A DNA stretch of 64,000 bases from Pipra filicauda. Taxonomy: Eukaryota > Chordata > Aves > Passeriformes > Pipridae. The notes beneath the pieces are model-generated. The model ran no database searches, was not told where the DNA came from, and saw nothing but the letters and a program-made list of their open reading frames with translations. This document shows positions 1 to 12,452 of the stretch, piece by piece; the stretch's first letter is position 1, and each line of letters opens with the position of its first letter. The stretch covers positions 61,015 to 125,014 of the forward strand of contig NW_024104902.1 of the NCBI RefSeq assembly GCF_003945595.2. Direction: 5' to 3'. Made by a program: the position numbers and the translations under genes.

Positions 1-2707
1 ATTCTTGAGAAAATAACCAGCTGGGAATATAGAAACTCATCATTTTTCTTTAACCTCTTTTGCAGAAAGAAAGAATTGAGTGCATTCAATTGGCTGGTAC
101 AGGATTTTAGCAGGCCCTTAGAATTATTAAGAGGCTGTAGATGGAAAGATTAGTTAAAGTTTTTTGCAGTTTTTACTGTGCGCATAGTGGGGTTTTTTGG
201 CATGAATCCAGGACTTGGTACAGAAAAAATACCTCAGTTTGCCATTTAGGTTGCTCCATGATTAAAACCACCAACTCTTCTTATTATACATTCTGATAAG
301 AATTTTAACTCAAACCATTCTCCTAAGCATTAAAAAAAAAAAAAAAAGAAAAAGAAAAAAAGAAAATCTAGTGTTCCATATAGTTACATAGTTAGAATGT
401 CTTCTTTTAACTGTCTCTGCTTAGATGTGAAAGCTGAGATAAATCTTTCAAGAAAGACTCTGGTTTCTGGTTGATGTTGTATTCTTTTAATGCACTTCTT
501 TAAATCTCATGGAGAGGGGTTTTTTGTTTCAAGAAAACTTCTCAGTATTGTTTAGCAAAACTCTTAACAACATTTTTTTATTTTTTTTTTTAATTGTCAT
601 AAATTTTTAGCACATTTCAGGTTTTTTCCCCAGTATCACTTTCTGTTTCTTTCCTAAGTGTTACTTCTTCACTTCTTGCATAGTACTTGGAATTTTCAGT
701 AAGCTAAAGAGCCCCCTAAAGTCTTCTGGATGTTTTGTAATTTAGAAACTGTGTAATTCTTCCATCCTACTCCCAAATTTGTATTGCCTCTAAGACTTTT
801 CACTCTTTTACCAGTAAATGCAAGAATGCTAAAACTATTACAAAAATAATATAAAAAATTATTCAGTCTTAATTTCTGGCAGATCAATTGATTGTCTGTT
901 TTGTTACAGCTGATCATCTCTTCCCAGGTATGGGGCAAATTCAGCAATAAGAAATGGAGGGAAATAATTTCAGCACTACTAATTAGGCTACTTTTAGAAG
1001 AATGTTACATTATTACATTTGCTATATTTTCCTAGTAAAGCTTTCTCCAAAAAGGAAAAGGACAGAAGGCTCGCTTTTTAGTACTCATTTGTTGCCCTTC
1101 TTTGTGGAGTTAACTGTTGATGTAAACAGGTATTTCAGCATTGTTTGTAAACTGATTACTTAGCTGGGCTCGTTATGAACTGAATACTTCTGAAGTGGTG
1201 CCATGTTAAATTACTTTGCTGCCTGTGACTAGTTACATTATTGAAAATGCAGAATAGATTAAAATTAAAGTAGAAAATATTCTTAATTACTTAGTGTATA
1301 TGCTGAGGAGTCAAAGGAAGTGTTGCATCCACTGCATTTGAAAGATTGAACCAATCTGATATCAAAGACAGAAGCAACACTTCCTCTACCACTTCTCTGG
1401 GGGAATGAATTCATAGCAAAATAGCGCTTATCATTGGGGTAGTTTTGTTGTTTTGATTTCTTTTTTAAATCTTGCAGTTATTCTTACAGTTATTTCATTA
1501 CTCCTAGTTGTAACTCTGGGGACCACAAACGCAATTTCACTTCCTCTTTCCTGTTTATGTATTCTAAATGATTCCAGACCTTTATTTCATTCCTCCTTTC
1601 CATATGGCAAAAACTGATATGCGTATTAATACTATTGGTAAAAACCCAAGATCTGAAATTTTAGCTAACTCTAGTAGATTTCCCAATATTTAGTAATAAT
1701 GGTGCATGGTGGGTTGAGATTTTTATTTTTAAGCTGGAATTGCTTAGCATGGTGGCCTTTTTCCAAGGAAACTCTGTTTTTTTCTGAATATGCAGGGTCC
1801 ATGGTTCCAGTGACAGGACTAATTTCCTAGTTCTTTCATGTTTCTTTAAACAATATATGATATTCTGAAAAGGCTTGTTCTATGTTTTTCCCTGCAATAT
1901 TTGAACCAAGTCATCTTACAAAAATAAACGCCAGTGTTTTTGACAAGATTATAGGCACTTTGTACTGTTTGGTTGGACGAGTTTCATATTCAATTTGATA
2001 CTGTTATTTAATTTTGAGAGTATAATATGCTTCCATTAAAAAAAAAATCAGTTAACTGTGATAGAAGTATCAGCAAGACTCAGCTTTTTGATACAGAAAT
2101 TAATAGGTTCCTGCAAAAGTGCTTTGGATAGTTCAATTTTGGGAGTTTTGGTGGGTTTTTTTAATGTTTAGCAAAGAGTTTAGTTGAAATTTGTTATTAT
2201 TAGTGGTGTGTAGTGGAGTTCTGTTTGGATTTTTTTGTTGTTCTTATATTTGGTTTAATGGCTTTTCTGTGTACTTTGGTGTGGATCGTAACCAAAATCT
2301 ACACCAATCTTCTTCATATTTCTGCTAGGGAAAATTCAGCATCTGGGAAGGCAAAATGGGATTGAGTCTGTGACTTAACTGTGTGAATAAAATAATGACC
2401 TGAGCTCTGAAGTGAGGACTGTGTTTAATGTTATTTCTTCCTCTAACGTGTATTGCAGCCTTGAGTGAGTTTATTTAAACCATGTCAGTATCTCACCAAG
2501 AAAACAGTATAATCCTTCAAAGCAGTTTTTTTGGAGGTTAACCAGTATCTGCTCTCAATATCAAAACCCATAAATTTTAAAGTTGGCACAGCTTATTATA
2601 TTTCATTCATTTCCATATACTGAACTACCAGCACAGATACTTGGTCATTCTGGAAATTAATGCTTGGCTAAATGGTTGATTGCTTCCTGCTTAATGTCTG
2701 TCTTCAG
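1..2707 (+). other. CBLB: CBLB intron (3' portion)
   Basis: AT-rich sequence upstream of the first visible CBLB exon. It ends in a pyrimidine-containing acceptor (TGTCTGTCTTCAG). I looked for the preceding Cbl-b exon (the EYDVPPR / DDDEYKIP region) and did not find it, so it lies further left. It contains a simple A-rich tract at 332-366. Nothing else is recognisable. Confidence 0.8.
332..366 (+). repeat. A-rich simple tract
   Basis: Sixteen A residues, then short A runs broken by single G residues. It is probably a simple-sequence tract or the tail of an old retroposed element. No recognisable element body lies next to it. Confidence 0.7.
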
Positions 2708-2796
2708 GGTGTGTGAGAACGGTCAATGTGCTGGAGTAACGAATGGAACACACAGTACTACTTCTGAGATAAAGAAATCAAAACATCCTGAATTAG
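2708..2796 (+). CDS. CBLB: CBLB coding exon, proline-rich region (1)
   Basis: An 89-nt internal exon. Its first base completes a codon from the previous exon; 29 full codons follow and one G is left over. The peptide contains [19 protein letters not shown] and then KKSKHPEL, matching the human Cbl-b stretch CDNGHCMLNGTHG...KKSN..DL. The acceptor is TCTTCAG and the donor AG|GTATGT. From memory, the human exon runs about five residues further (SIYLK), so the donor seems to sit upstream in this bird. There are no known domains; the segment is a flexible linker between the RING and the SH3-binding motifs. It would not be called from its own start codon because it is internal. Confidence 0.92.
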
Positions 2797-2895
2797 GTAT
2801 GTTTTTACTTTTCACTGTTTATCAAGAAAATTTACTCTGTGCTGCTCTAGGGGTACAGCAAGAAAACATTCACTTCTTGTGGTTATGTCATTCAG
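2797..2895 (+). other. CBLB: 99-nt CBLB intron, stop-free and frame-preserving
   Basis: GT-AG intron (donor GTATGT, acceptor TTATGTCATTCAG) of only 99 nt. Its length is a multiple of three and it has no stop codon in the CBLB frame, so retention would insert 33 mostly hydrophobic residues. Homology to mammalian Cbl-b, which is continuous across this point, supports normal removal. Confidence 0.85.
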
Positions 2896-3027
2896 GAGAT
2901 GTCTATGATGCACCTACTCTTCCGGTACCTTTGCCACCTGCACGACCTCCTACCAGAGACAACCCAAAACACAGCTCTTTGCTCAACAGGACACCCTCCG
3001 ATTATGATCTTCTGGTGCCCCCTTTAG
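2896..3027 (+). CDS. CBLB: CBLB coding exon, proline-rich region (2)
   Basis: A 132-nt exon: two bases complete a Gly codon, 43 codons follow, and one G is left over. The peptide reads GDVYDAP, then [17 protein letters not shown] and [14 protein letters not shown], nearly the same as human Cbl-b [26 protein letters not shown]...[16 protein letters not shown] is a class of SH3-binding motif, and VYDAP and DYDLL are candidate tyrosine phosphorylation sites. The donor is weak (TTTAG|GTTGCA). If it is missed, the frame continues nine codons and stops at 3054-3056. See the intronic poly(A) entry for the possible short isoform. Confidence 0.96.
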   Translation, partial: EMSMMHLLFRYLCHLHDLLPETTQNTALCSTGHPPIMIFWCPL

Positions 3028-4293
3028 GTTGCAGACTTTTTGCTGATTACATGTAATGGTTAACACTGCCTAGATGAACTAAATGCCATGTTTACTAAAA
3101 AACAACCACTGTCGAGTATGCTAAGAATACCAGACAGGCTATGAGCTAAATATTACAGCTGTAAGTCAATATTTGTGTCAGTGATCTGTACTTGGAGTCT
3201 GCCTGTAAGCCCTCACATGAGACAGACAAAAAGGCACACTAAAACATTTTCCCTAAAATAAATATTAATTGTTTGTCTCTACTAAGAAGTTTGAGCATTG
3301 CAATTTTATGTAATACTGGAGGGGTTTTCCTATTGTAGCTTAAATAGTTCCATTTATTTTAACAAATACAAAAATGCCAAAGAGATGGTATTTATGTAAA
3401 AAAAACCCAAACCACTAAATTAGTAAGTTTATTTCTGGGATTTTTTTCCACTGTCAAGGGACAGTTCAAAACTCACTGCTGTATACAGTCACCAAAAGCT
3501 ATTTTTGCCAACCCTGATTTCTGTTCTGTTCTCCTAGATAAAAGTCCTTGATCTGCATATATACTGGTGCTGTGCTTGACCACCACCCCTACTCTCACTG
3601 ACAAACTCAGCTGCATGATTGTGTCTGTGCGGATGTGTCATCATCCAATTTTCTGGTTCCATAACACCTTTTGAACATTTGCCTTGTTCCTGCACTATGT
3701 TCTCTCTGGTCCCTGAAGTATTGCTGAGTTGCAGGAGAATTCAAGGCAAAAGAACACATAAAAATCACGCTGCTTGGTAACTCCAGTCCTGTCTGCACCA
3801 CCTTTGTGTAAGGGATGCATTCTTTTGCCAAGCTCTAGAAAATTCATTTTATATCTGGAGTTGGAGCTTCAGAACAGCAGATAAAGATAATACACTGTAT
3901 AAATGTAGCAGATCCAAGGTACTCAGCACTGGCATTTGTATATAAATATATTTGCTTAGCTGCTGAAACACAGCTGTTACTCTACAATGATAGTCAGTGA
4001 AGCTTTCCTTCTAATACGTTCTTTGCAATCAAGTCACTAAAAGCAATCCCTTCTCCCATCCCAGAAAAGAAACTGAGCTCTGCAAAAGGTCAGTCAGAGC
4101 ATGTTTTAGAAGAGGATTGTGTGTAGTACAATCCTAGCTTTGCAGTTTCATTACTGGAGTCACTGAACTGCTTAGATGAACCCTGGGAGTAAAGGCCTCA
4201 GCAGCCAGAGAAAAATAAAGTTTAAGCTTCATTCTTTATTATGCAGTTCTTAATGAAGTTTTCCTCATCTAATAATTCGTTTCTGAAATGCAG
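3028..4293 (+). other. CBLB: CBLB intron with possible read-through stop
   Basis: A 1266-nt intron from the weak donor GTTGCA to the acceptor GAAATGCAG. The coding frame of the upstream exon reads into it and stops with TAA at 3054-3056. An AATAAA follows at 3257-3262. No repeats or other exons were seen. Confidence 0.85.
3257..3262 (+). terminator. CBLB: Candidate intronic poly(A) signal in CBLB
   Basis: AATAAA, 201 nt after the in-frame read-through stop at 3054-3056 and about 230 nt past a weak splice donor. Use of this site would make a Cbl-b lacking the remaining SH3-binding motifs and the UBA domain. The hexamer is common in AT-rich DNA, so this is only a candidate. Confidence 0.35.
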
Positions 4294-4431
4294 ACGAAGA
4301 CACATTTGATAACTTGCCCCCTTCACTGCCACCCCCACCACCTCCTGCTCGGCACAGCATGATTGAGCACACAAAACCTGCTGGCACAGGAAGCCGACCT
4401 TCTTCAGGACATGAACTCTTCCTTCATTCTG
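4294..4431 (+). CDS. CBLB: CBLB coding exon, proline-rich region (3)
   Basis: A 138-nt exon: two bases complete Asp, 45 codons follow, and one G is left over. The peptide is [20 protein letters not shown], then [20 protein letters not shown] and ELFLHS, closely matching human [25 protein letters not shown]. The run of prolines followed by Ala-Arg is a typical SH3 ligand stretch of the Cbl tail. The acceptor is TGAAATGCAG and the donor TCTG|GTAGGA. The exon is symmetric (phase 1 on both sides), so skipping would keep the frame. Confidence 0.96.
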
Positions 4432-6891
4432 GTAGGAATACAGAGGAAGCAACACTTTATTTCGTTTTCATTTTCCTTTACTTCAGAAGCTTATCTGTTC
4501 AGTGATAAAGTTGTCATCAGGCTTCAGAATTCATTATACAAAAATATTAAAAATTCTGTTTTTTTAATGGTGGAGGTGAAGCAACTCAGAAAGACTTCAC
4601 TTTTCATTATCACAAAGTAATAAAATAAGGTCAATATTTCTATACCAGGCTAAGAGATTTTGGTAAATTGTACTTTTTTAGTAAGAGTTAAAACTTGTGC
4701 CAAATTTTCTGTTGTAATCTGTGATACTAGTCTGTATCCTTTTGTCAGCTCCATTGTTTTCAATAGTAAACCATAATTCATGCTGTTTATTTTCAAGTTG
4801 AAACTTGTGGAGAAGCTAGAAAATAAGGGAAAAGAACATTCTGCTTTGTTAGAACTGTTGTAAAATTTTGCCACAAAACTGTATTAGCTGTGAACACAGT
4901 TGCTGGGTCCTGGGGTTCATACCCTTTTTGCAAAGTCAAATAACCTTTTTGCTAAGTCAAGTTTTCATCCATGTCTCCCTGTAAATCCCTGTGACGCTTT
5001 CTGTGTGGTATTTTGCTTGTGAAAGGTATAAAAGCTACTTCCACAATTCATGATTTTTGTCTCTGAGTTGAAAAGCGTTTGATTGTCAGGTTAATTAAGT
5101 TGAAACACTTGCTGTTTGTGATACAGATTACAGCAGGATTTTTGTGGGTTATAGTGCATGGCTGTGAAGTGAATTTTTTTTTCTTTGTGTGAGCTTCCTA
5201 AAGATGTTGACGTCTTAAGTTTACTGTGAATATTTTCAGTGATGATCTACCTTGTGCTATGGTTAGATGTCATCTTCCCCTTATCTTTTTTTATTAGAAG
5301 CTATAAGGAGAAGGATACATTGAAATGTTTTGGTGGTGGTATCACAGAAAGGCCAGAGTGTAGACAACAAGCAGTCACGTGCAACTCCATAATGGCCTCA
5401 CAGGTTGTCAGGTGTTTGGCTGACCTGTGTGAATGGTACTTGCTGTGGGATGAAAGGGAGCTGCTTTAGGTTGAACTGCAGTTACCTTTTATGGAATGTT
5501 TTTATTATGTATATTTTGCCATCACTCAAGGCCTGACACTGAGTGATTTGCCAAAGCTGTGTATATTTTATTATGTAAATTCAACCCGGTGTTTTACCTT
5601 CTCATATAAGCCTCTGAATGCATCTAGGTAAAAAGACTCAGCACACTACAGAATTTAGAGCTTGATCGTCATAAATACAGGGCTAAGAAAATTAGTTTAT
5701 CTTCTGCACTTCAAAATAAAAGTAATGTACTCTTCAACAGTCCAGTCTGAATGGGTGGCTCAGTTGTACCATCTGATGCAGAAACACACAATGCACCATT
5801 CAATTCTGATGGGAATGGAGAGGAAAAATAGAAGCCCTTTTTAAGTGTTACTTCCAAATAATCCTAGAAACATCACTGATAGTGTTAAAAACCATTTAAT
5901 AGCTTTTAAAAAGTATGTGGAATACATATCTACAGCCATTTATTGTTCTTCATATTTGCATAGGGGACACAATCTTATAGCAGCAGTTTTCATTAATCTT
6001 AGGAGTGTATGCATCTACTTAGGCACGCATGGTTGTGTGAATTGGTCTTTTTTTATTCATATGGTATTTCTAAAACCATATTACTCACTTTGCATCTTGT
6101 CACATAATCTGCTGTAGATGATTTATGATGAGCTTTTGATGACTGATTTCCCTACAAGTCTTGAGGGTGATTTCTCAGCTACCCATCAGAGCCTGTCAGA
6201 TTAGAATAATAATCTCATCATCAACACCAGCAAAAAAGTTGCACTCACATACAAATACTCTTACAAGTCCAGAGCAGAAGCCAGATCCAGGATGATGCTG
6301 CACTTGCTCAGCTACATCTTTGGTAGCCCCAAAAAAAAAAAAAAAAGGAGAAGGAAGATGCAATATACCAGGACTGTATATTTATCTCATTTTTTTAATT
6401 CTGTCCCCGTAATATTTACCCCTGGCTGGGACTGTATCAATAGGAAACCCGCCCTGCAGTCTATGTGAACTGCAAAACATAGAAGTGTAATGAATCCCTA
6501 ACCAAACTGAACAGCTGGGATATTTCTGATTGTGTTGCTTCAGGCATTGCAACCTCTCCCATGCTTTGCCAGCCACAATTCAGTGTCAGTGTCGGGTAAT
6601 TGAAAAGTACCTCATGGATGTGAACAGAAGAGTTACAGTCAGTGTGGGATAGACCAACTTTGAGCTGTGCTCTTGGTGTTTGCCACTTCAAAACATGCTT
6701 ATATGTGTAATAAGCTAATGCTAATTTGGATGTATATGTTCCATATGCATGTGCTGTTGGGGGAGACCTCTGGATTCATGGTTCCTCTCTGTGAAGGGAG
6801 GCTATTTTAATCCTAGCTTCTTTGCATCAGCCATCCCTCAAATAATAATTCTAATTATTCTAAGATACCTTTTTTTGTTCTGGTATTACAG
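4432..6891 (+). other. CBLB: CBLB intron
   Basis: A 2460-nt intron. It holds a 16-base A tract at 6331-6346. Several open stretches of 60-90 codons occur, but none shows a recognisable motif or splice support. It ends at the acceptor TCTGGTATTACAG. Confidence 0.85.
6331..6346 (+). repeat. Poly-A tract (16 A)
   Basis: Sixteen consecutive A residues followed by GG, inside a CBLB intron. No element body could be recognised upstream. Confidence 0.7.
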
Positions 6892-7011
6892 ACCCCCATT
6901 TTGATCCAATAACTGGTCATGCTCCTTTACCACCTGCTCGTAGAGTAACTGGAGAAAATGTCAAAACAAATAGGACATCTCAAGACTATGATCAACTTCC
7001 CCCATCTTCAG
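6892..7011 (+). CDS. CBLB: CBLB coding exon, proline-rich region (4)
   Basis: A 120-nt symmetric exon: two bases complete Asp, 39 codons follow, and one G is left over. The peptide includes [18 protein letters not shown] and [20 protein letters not shown], matching human SDPFVDLASGQVPLPPARR and [17 protein letters not shown] almost residue for residue in its second half. PLPPARR is an SH3-binding type motif. DYDQL is a conserved tyrosine site of the Cbl-b tail. The acceptor is GTATTACAG and the donor TCAG|GTAAGG, both strong. Confidence 0.97.
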
Positions 7012-9093
7012 GTAAGGCAAAAAACTGTTCTTGTAGAAAATTACAGCTTTATGAAGCAAATAACTTTCATCTGTAAAGTCCAATGAGTTTTTTGTCATTC
7101 TGGGCATCAAATGGCAATGGTAATACTGTTCTACAAAAGTATGATATTATCAAAGGATAACAGAGATAAATGTTCTGCAGTCCAGGTAGAAGTGGCTACC
7201 TGTTGTCTGTTGGTGTAGATACTGCAGCATCAATTTTATCAGCTGCCAAACTGAAGGCTTATGTGACTTCTAGTTTCTTATTTTTTGAGAAAGGCAGGGA
7301 TTTTTCTGCCACCTTTAATGCTGACAAGAGATGAGAAGTCCTGCAAGGAGCACAGGCATCTCGTTTTCAGCTTTCATTTGTCCTTAAAAAATAGTAGCTT
7401 CACTCTCTAAATTATTATTTTTTTCTAGTCTTTTTTGCTAATATGTTTGTCTGAATTTCTAAGAAAATTTTAAGAAGTTTCTTAATAAAGTGACAAAAAC
7501 CAAACCCACTTAAAATTGTCTTCCTTTTCAATGGAACAGCTACAGTAGAAGCAATTCCTCTGCCAAAGAAATTTCCCATATGGTTTTCAGGCAACACGAA
7601 TAGTATTTAAAGAAAAACTACTCACGTTAATTAAAATAATAACAGAATTACCTGTATTTCAAAGTAATTTCACCAATTTTTAGACAAATATTCTTTCATT
7701 TAGATGTGTATGGTACATGGGGAAGGGGAAGGATTGTCCCACCTACATTATTTTGCTGTGTGGAGAGACCACAAAAAGAAACAGCAAAGTGATGTTTTGG
7801 ACCATTAATCATTCTCTAGATAAGAGGGAGTTGTATCTGAAGACTGCACAAAGAAAGGAAGGAACTCTAGTCTTTCAGCTATAACCATCACCAGTGTTCC
7901 CAAGTGGAAAAAAAAAGATAAATTTTATTAGTAGTAATTATATGTTTCCTTCTCAGGAATACATAGTTTCACTCTGCTGGGGTACAGGAAAAAAAAGAAT
8001 ATTGTTTCCAACTTAAATGATGGGAAATTTCTGTACCACTCTTCAGGCTGGCTTATTTTTTAATGAATAGCATAATTGAGAATTAGTGTGATGCCTTTGG
8101 TAAATGCTATCACTTTTGAGAGAATGCCTGTACAAATATAAGAGTGTTTCTCTTTTTGTTTCCCTTTGTTAAAAAAAAGGAAGGGTTTATAGTGTGTGTT
8201 TTATATGTGACACTGTGAGGGATCTGTTTGTCTTACAGTGCTAAACTGATTTATTTAACGTGCTTTAAGTTCTCTTATAGTACAAATTAAGACAATGATG
8301 TAACTACTTTTAAAGCTATGGAGTTTTCCTGCAATTCTTGCAATTCTGTAGTAGAACAATTTTTAATTTTCCTCAGTTACTGCAGGCTGCTTGCTGCTTA
8401 AGAACTTAGAGCTTTCTGATGTCACTTAATGTATACTTTTCTATCTGTATGTTTCCCACGGCCATCTTCTAAAACACGTGTCAACTTTTGCTATAAATAT
8501 CATTCTAAGTCAGCATGATGTGCAGCAAGATATTCTGTTTAATTTCAATTAAATGAAAACTATGTGATAGATCATGTCATTCTCTTAATTGGAAAGTTGT
8601 TTTCACAGTGGCAATAATTCCAAAGGATAGAACTGATGAGCTTCAGGATGAACTGGTTCACCTTCATCTATGATTTAAAAAGACAATGTAGAGAGTGTAG
8701 CTGCATTCAGAACTTTTGCATTTATTCTGAACTCATCAGTTCACTTAGGAAATTCTTCAGTTCAGTGCTTTTGTGAGGCGATTCTTTGAACTAGCTGAAA
8801 AAGAAATGGAGTTCACTCTGAAATCTAATTATAATTTAGCCACTGAGTCCCTAGAGTAGCATGGGGTGTCCTTTAGCTTCTCTGCCTCACTTTCACTGTT
8901 TTTAAGATTGCTGTCATGATGTTTAACTGAATTGTTAATGTGTAATGAGAAATTTATTCTAATTCAGCCAGGTATCCTGTATTGAACACTTAAATAGTAC
9001 TCAGCTATGCAACTAACTACTCCAAAGGCATGGTTTCTCAAACTTTTTATATACAACTGTTTAAAATTATTACAGAAAGAGCAAGAGGAGGAG

Positions 9094-9703
9094 ATAAGAC
9101 TTGGGGGTGCTGGTGGATGAGAGGCTGGACATGAGCTGGCGATGTGTGCTCAGAAAGTCAATTATATCCTGGGCTGCATCAAAAGCAACGTGGGTAGCAG
9201 GTCGAGGGAGGTGATGGGATCCCCAGCATAGGAAGTACATTGACCTGTTGGAGCAAGTCCAGAGGAGGGCCATGATTAGAGGGATGGAGCACCACTCCTA
9301 TGAAGACAGGCTAAGAGAGTTGGGAATGTTCAGCCTGGAGAAGAGAAGGCTTCACAGTGACTTAATTACAGCCTTCCAGTACGTGGAGGGAGCCTGCAAG
9401 AATGCTGCTGACTTTTTACAAGGGCGTGTAGTGACAGAACAAGGGGGAATGGCTTCAAACTAGAGAGGGCAGATTTAGGTCACATATTAGAAAGAAATTC
9501 TTTACTGTGAAGGTGGTGAGGAAAGGTTGTCCAGAGAAGTTGTGGATGCATCACCCCTTGAAGTGTTCAAGGCCAAGTTGGATGGGGCTTAGAGCAGCCT
9601 TGGGATAGTGGAAGATGTTCTTGCACATCCATGTCAGAGGAGTTGGAACTAGATGATCTTTAATGTCCTTTCTAACCCAAACCATTCTGTGATTGTGTGG
9701 TAT
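9094..9703 (+). mobile_element. CR1 LINE fragment (3' end, internally deleted)
   Basis: It starts with the CR1 reverse-transcriptase C-terminal region (cttgggggtgctggtggatg) and runs through the recognisable block around CACTCCTATGAAGACAGGCT and TTCAGCCTGGAGAAGAGAAG. It ends with the typical 3' tail ACCATTCTGTGATTGTGTG. Compared with intact CR1 copies, part of the region between the reverse-transcriptase end and the SYEDRLRELG block is missing, and several stops and frame breaks are present. It is a dead 5'-truncated copy in the same orientation as CBLB. Short open stretches here (9248-9463 on +, 9070-9273 on -) are remnants of it. Confidence 0.93.
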
Positions 9704-12361
9704 TACCAATAGTTAGCATATTTTACCTAAGCACAGCCAATGATAAGAGGGAAAGGAAAAAAAAAATTAGGCCTCTAAGATAGATATATTTTGCTGAACT
9801 TAGCTATTCTGTAAGAAATAGATTCTAATGGTTAGTTAGGAATATTTGCCTGCTGCGTGTTCACTCACATGGTCTGATTAAAACACTTGGCATGTAAATT
9901 TAAATTCCTTTACACAGAAATATTATTTCAGGGTGGATTTCAATTAACATTAGGGGCAATAATGTGTCGTGGTAATGTAGAATACGAAGATGATGCCTAA
10001 CAGCTTGATGGAGTGATGTGTGCGGTGACTCCTTTCTCATTTTCTCCCTGCTCTCTGAGTTAGTGCAGATGTCCCCTCGGTATGCTTTGTTCCTGTACCC
10101 CAGTCAGATTGGATGTAGCTGCTTGCCACTGTTCAGCAGAGGGCCTCCATCACCTGCTTCTCTGATGCTTCTCAGTCTGTGAAAGACCATGGAATGTACA
10201 GGAGAAGCAGCAAGGGAAGAAAAGAAGGGCATTTCACAGCAGAGAGGAGTGGACAGTTGTCACTGTTACAAATAGCCTCTTCCCACTGTGCCACAGAGCC
10301 CTCACTACTTTTTCCATGCATTTTGAACGTTTATTAAATGGGCCTGTGTCTGCCTTTATACTAACCAAGGGTTAAATCTAGTGCTGATTTACAGAAATGT
10401 GAGTGATAGAGGAAGCTCCTTGCTGTAGAAACTGTTAATTGAATTACACAATTAGAAAATCTTTTTGAATTTTTTAGTTAGACATCCGTGGTGGCTGGAA
10501 CATCAGAGAGGATGGGAGTTGGGAAGGAAAGTCCTGTTTAATACCTCTATCTCAGTGTCCAGATGGACATGCAGCTTAGGCTTAGTATCTTTAAGCTCAG
10601 GATCCAGTATGATACCCAGCTTTAGCTAAAATTTTATATGGATGTGAAGATATTGAAAGAGCTGTCAGCGCTTAAAAAAATAATAATGGGAATTGTGAGA
10701 GAGAGTGCTGAACATCTTAAAGTATCTGTGCTATAGAGAGATGTCACTGTAGTTAGAATAAAATGCCTATGCTGCAAATCTGCTGACAGAATTAAAAATG
10801 ACCTTTCTAAATGATGTGATTGCTTAATAAAGTTTGTTTGAAAGCTTCAGCAAAGGAAGGTTTTAAACAAGAAATAACTTCAGTTTTAAGCCTGTATTAG
10901 ACTGAGTAGAGAAAAATATATTCTCATGTAACACATGCACACAGAAGGATCTGATCTATGCACAAGGAGTTTCTTCTGTGCTTCAAGCCCTGGGAAAATT
11001 TAAAGTTTGTAAATTAATTTTGTTTCATACTCTAGAAATTAATTCTATAATGAAATGTACATATGAAAATAGTTTGAAATGATTGTGAAAGAAAATTGAT
11101 TGGTTTTAACTTGATGTGCCATTATTTTAAATATAAGGAATATTCTTCTTTTACAGTCTTGAGTTTTCTAAAATAAGTGAAATGAGAAATTTGAACTTGT
11201 TTCTGATTTGGTTTTTAGTGATTAACCACATTTCCTGAGCTACATTTAATTTCTCAGACCAGTGTGTGTTTCATGGATCTTCCACACCTTCTTAGCAGGT
11301 TTGGATCTGCTTCAGGTGTGTTTATTAGAATGCTTATCATTTACATAAGTCTTCTCATCTTCAGAGAGAAAAAAATCAAAACAAATACAAAATAGCCCTC
11401 ACTGTCTGTAGGTTGTAGCTCTTTACTATGAATCTTTAATCAAATTTCTTTCATGCATTTGTAATATGAATATCACCATCTTGCTAAAAGTACTATTATC
11501 TTCTCTGAATTAAGAAGTGGAATGAAATTTTATAGCAACACTCATCTGAATGGATGGAAAAACATTAGACATGACCTAGTGTGAACTGTTTTCGTTCATC
11601 TGAAGTGTTTAATGCACTCAGTTGAATTATAGTTCTCTCTATCCAGTGTTATGATAAGGTAGCATGTTATAACAAGAATACTAGAAATATAACATTTCTT
11701 TCATCCCTGAAAAATTGTCTCTGAAGTACTTAACACTGCAAAATGCCATTGATGTCAGTGTAAGTAAACAGGAAGTATCACAGCCAGAAATTCCTCTAAT
11801 TTATCTTTATCAAAGTAACTGTTGAGGAGACTCTTTAGAACCCTTTTTGAGGGATTAAAGACTTTTTTTAATTTTTTTAATACTTTACTCTTGAAAGTGT
11901 TTTGTGCACTATGCCTGCTTGTATTTAAGCTTCTTACTGGGGAATCAGCGAGGATAAGGAGGTTTCAGTAAAGTACCAAGTTTACTTGAGCACAAAACTC
12001 TTGACTCTGAGAAGATTAGCAAGTTTGAATATTAGCTTTTTTTCACCAGCACATCAGGATTCCCAACCACCAGCATCAACTGTGAAAGTAACCTTTTCAG
12101 AGAAGATAAGGAAAGGGGAGAAATTTCCAAAGGGAGACTGGAGAGGGAGGATCATGCTCTGTTCCCACCATGAGAATAATTGAACTAGAGTTTTTTTTCA
12201 AGAAACCAGTTATTTATGTACTTAGGTGTAGCTGTTGTGCATAAAATGAACTGCAATTGACTGAATAGAATCTCCAAGATGTACCAATAAGTGAAGGATT
12301 TTTCTCTCTTGGGCACATTTGTCTGGATTCCTCTTCTGCGAAACTTACAGTCTTCAATAAA

Positions 12362-12452
12362 ATTGTGATCAAATTTGTGGTTGGGTTTTGCTTGTTTGTT
12401 TTTTGTTTAGTGTTTTTTTTTGTTTGTGGGTTTGTTGGTTGGGGTTTTTTTA
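12362..12452 (+). repeat. G/T-rich simple sequence
   Basis: A stretch made almost only of T and G (repeated gtttg, ttttg and ggtt units) just after AATAAAATTG. It is low complexity, about 370 nt upstream of the last CBLB coding exon. A similar stretch occurs at 53555-53610. Confidence 0.6.

Noticed and set aside
2664..3056. 130-codon open stretch on + as a single-exon gene
   Set aside because: It is two CBLB exons plus the short in-frame intron and some intron read-through. The start ATG lies in intron sequence upstream of the acceptor.
9248..9463. 71-codon open stretch resembling a protein (SYEDRLRELGMFSLEKRR)
   Set aside because: It is a remnant of CR1 ORF2 inside a dead, internally deleted copy.
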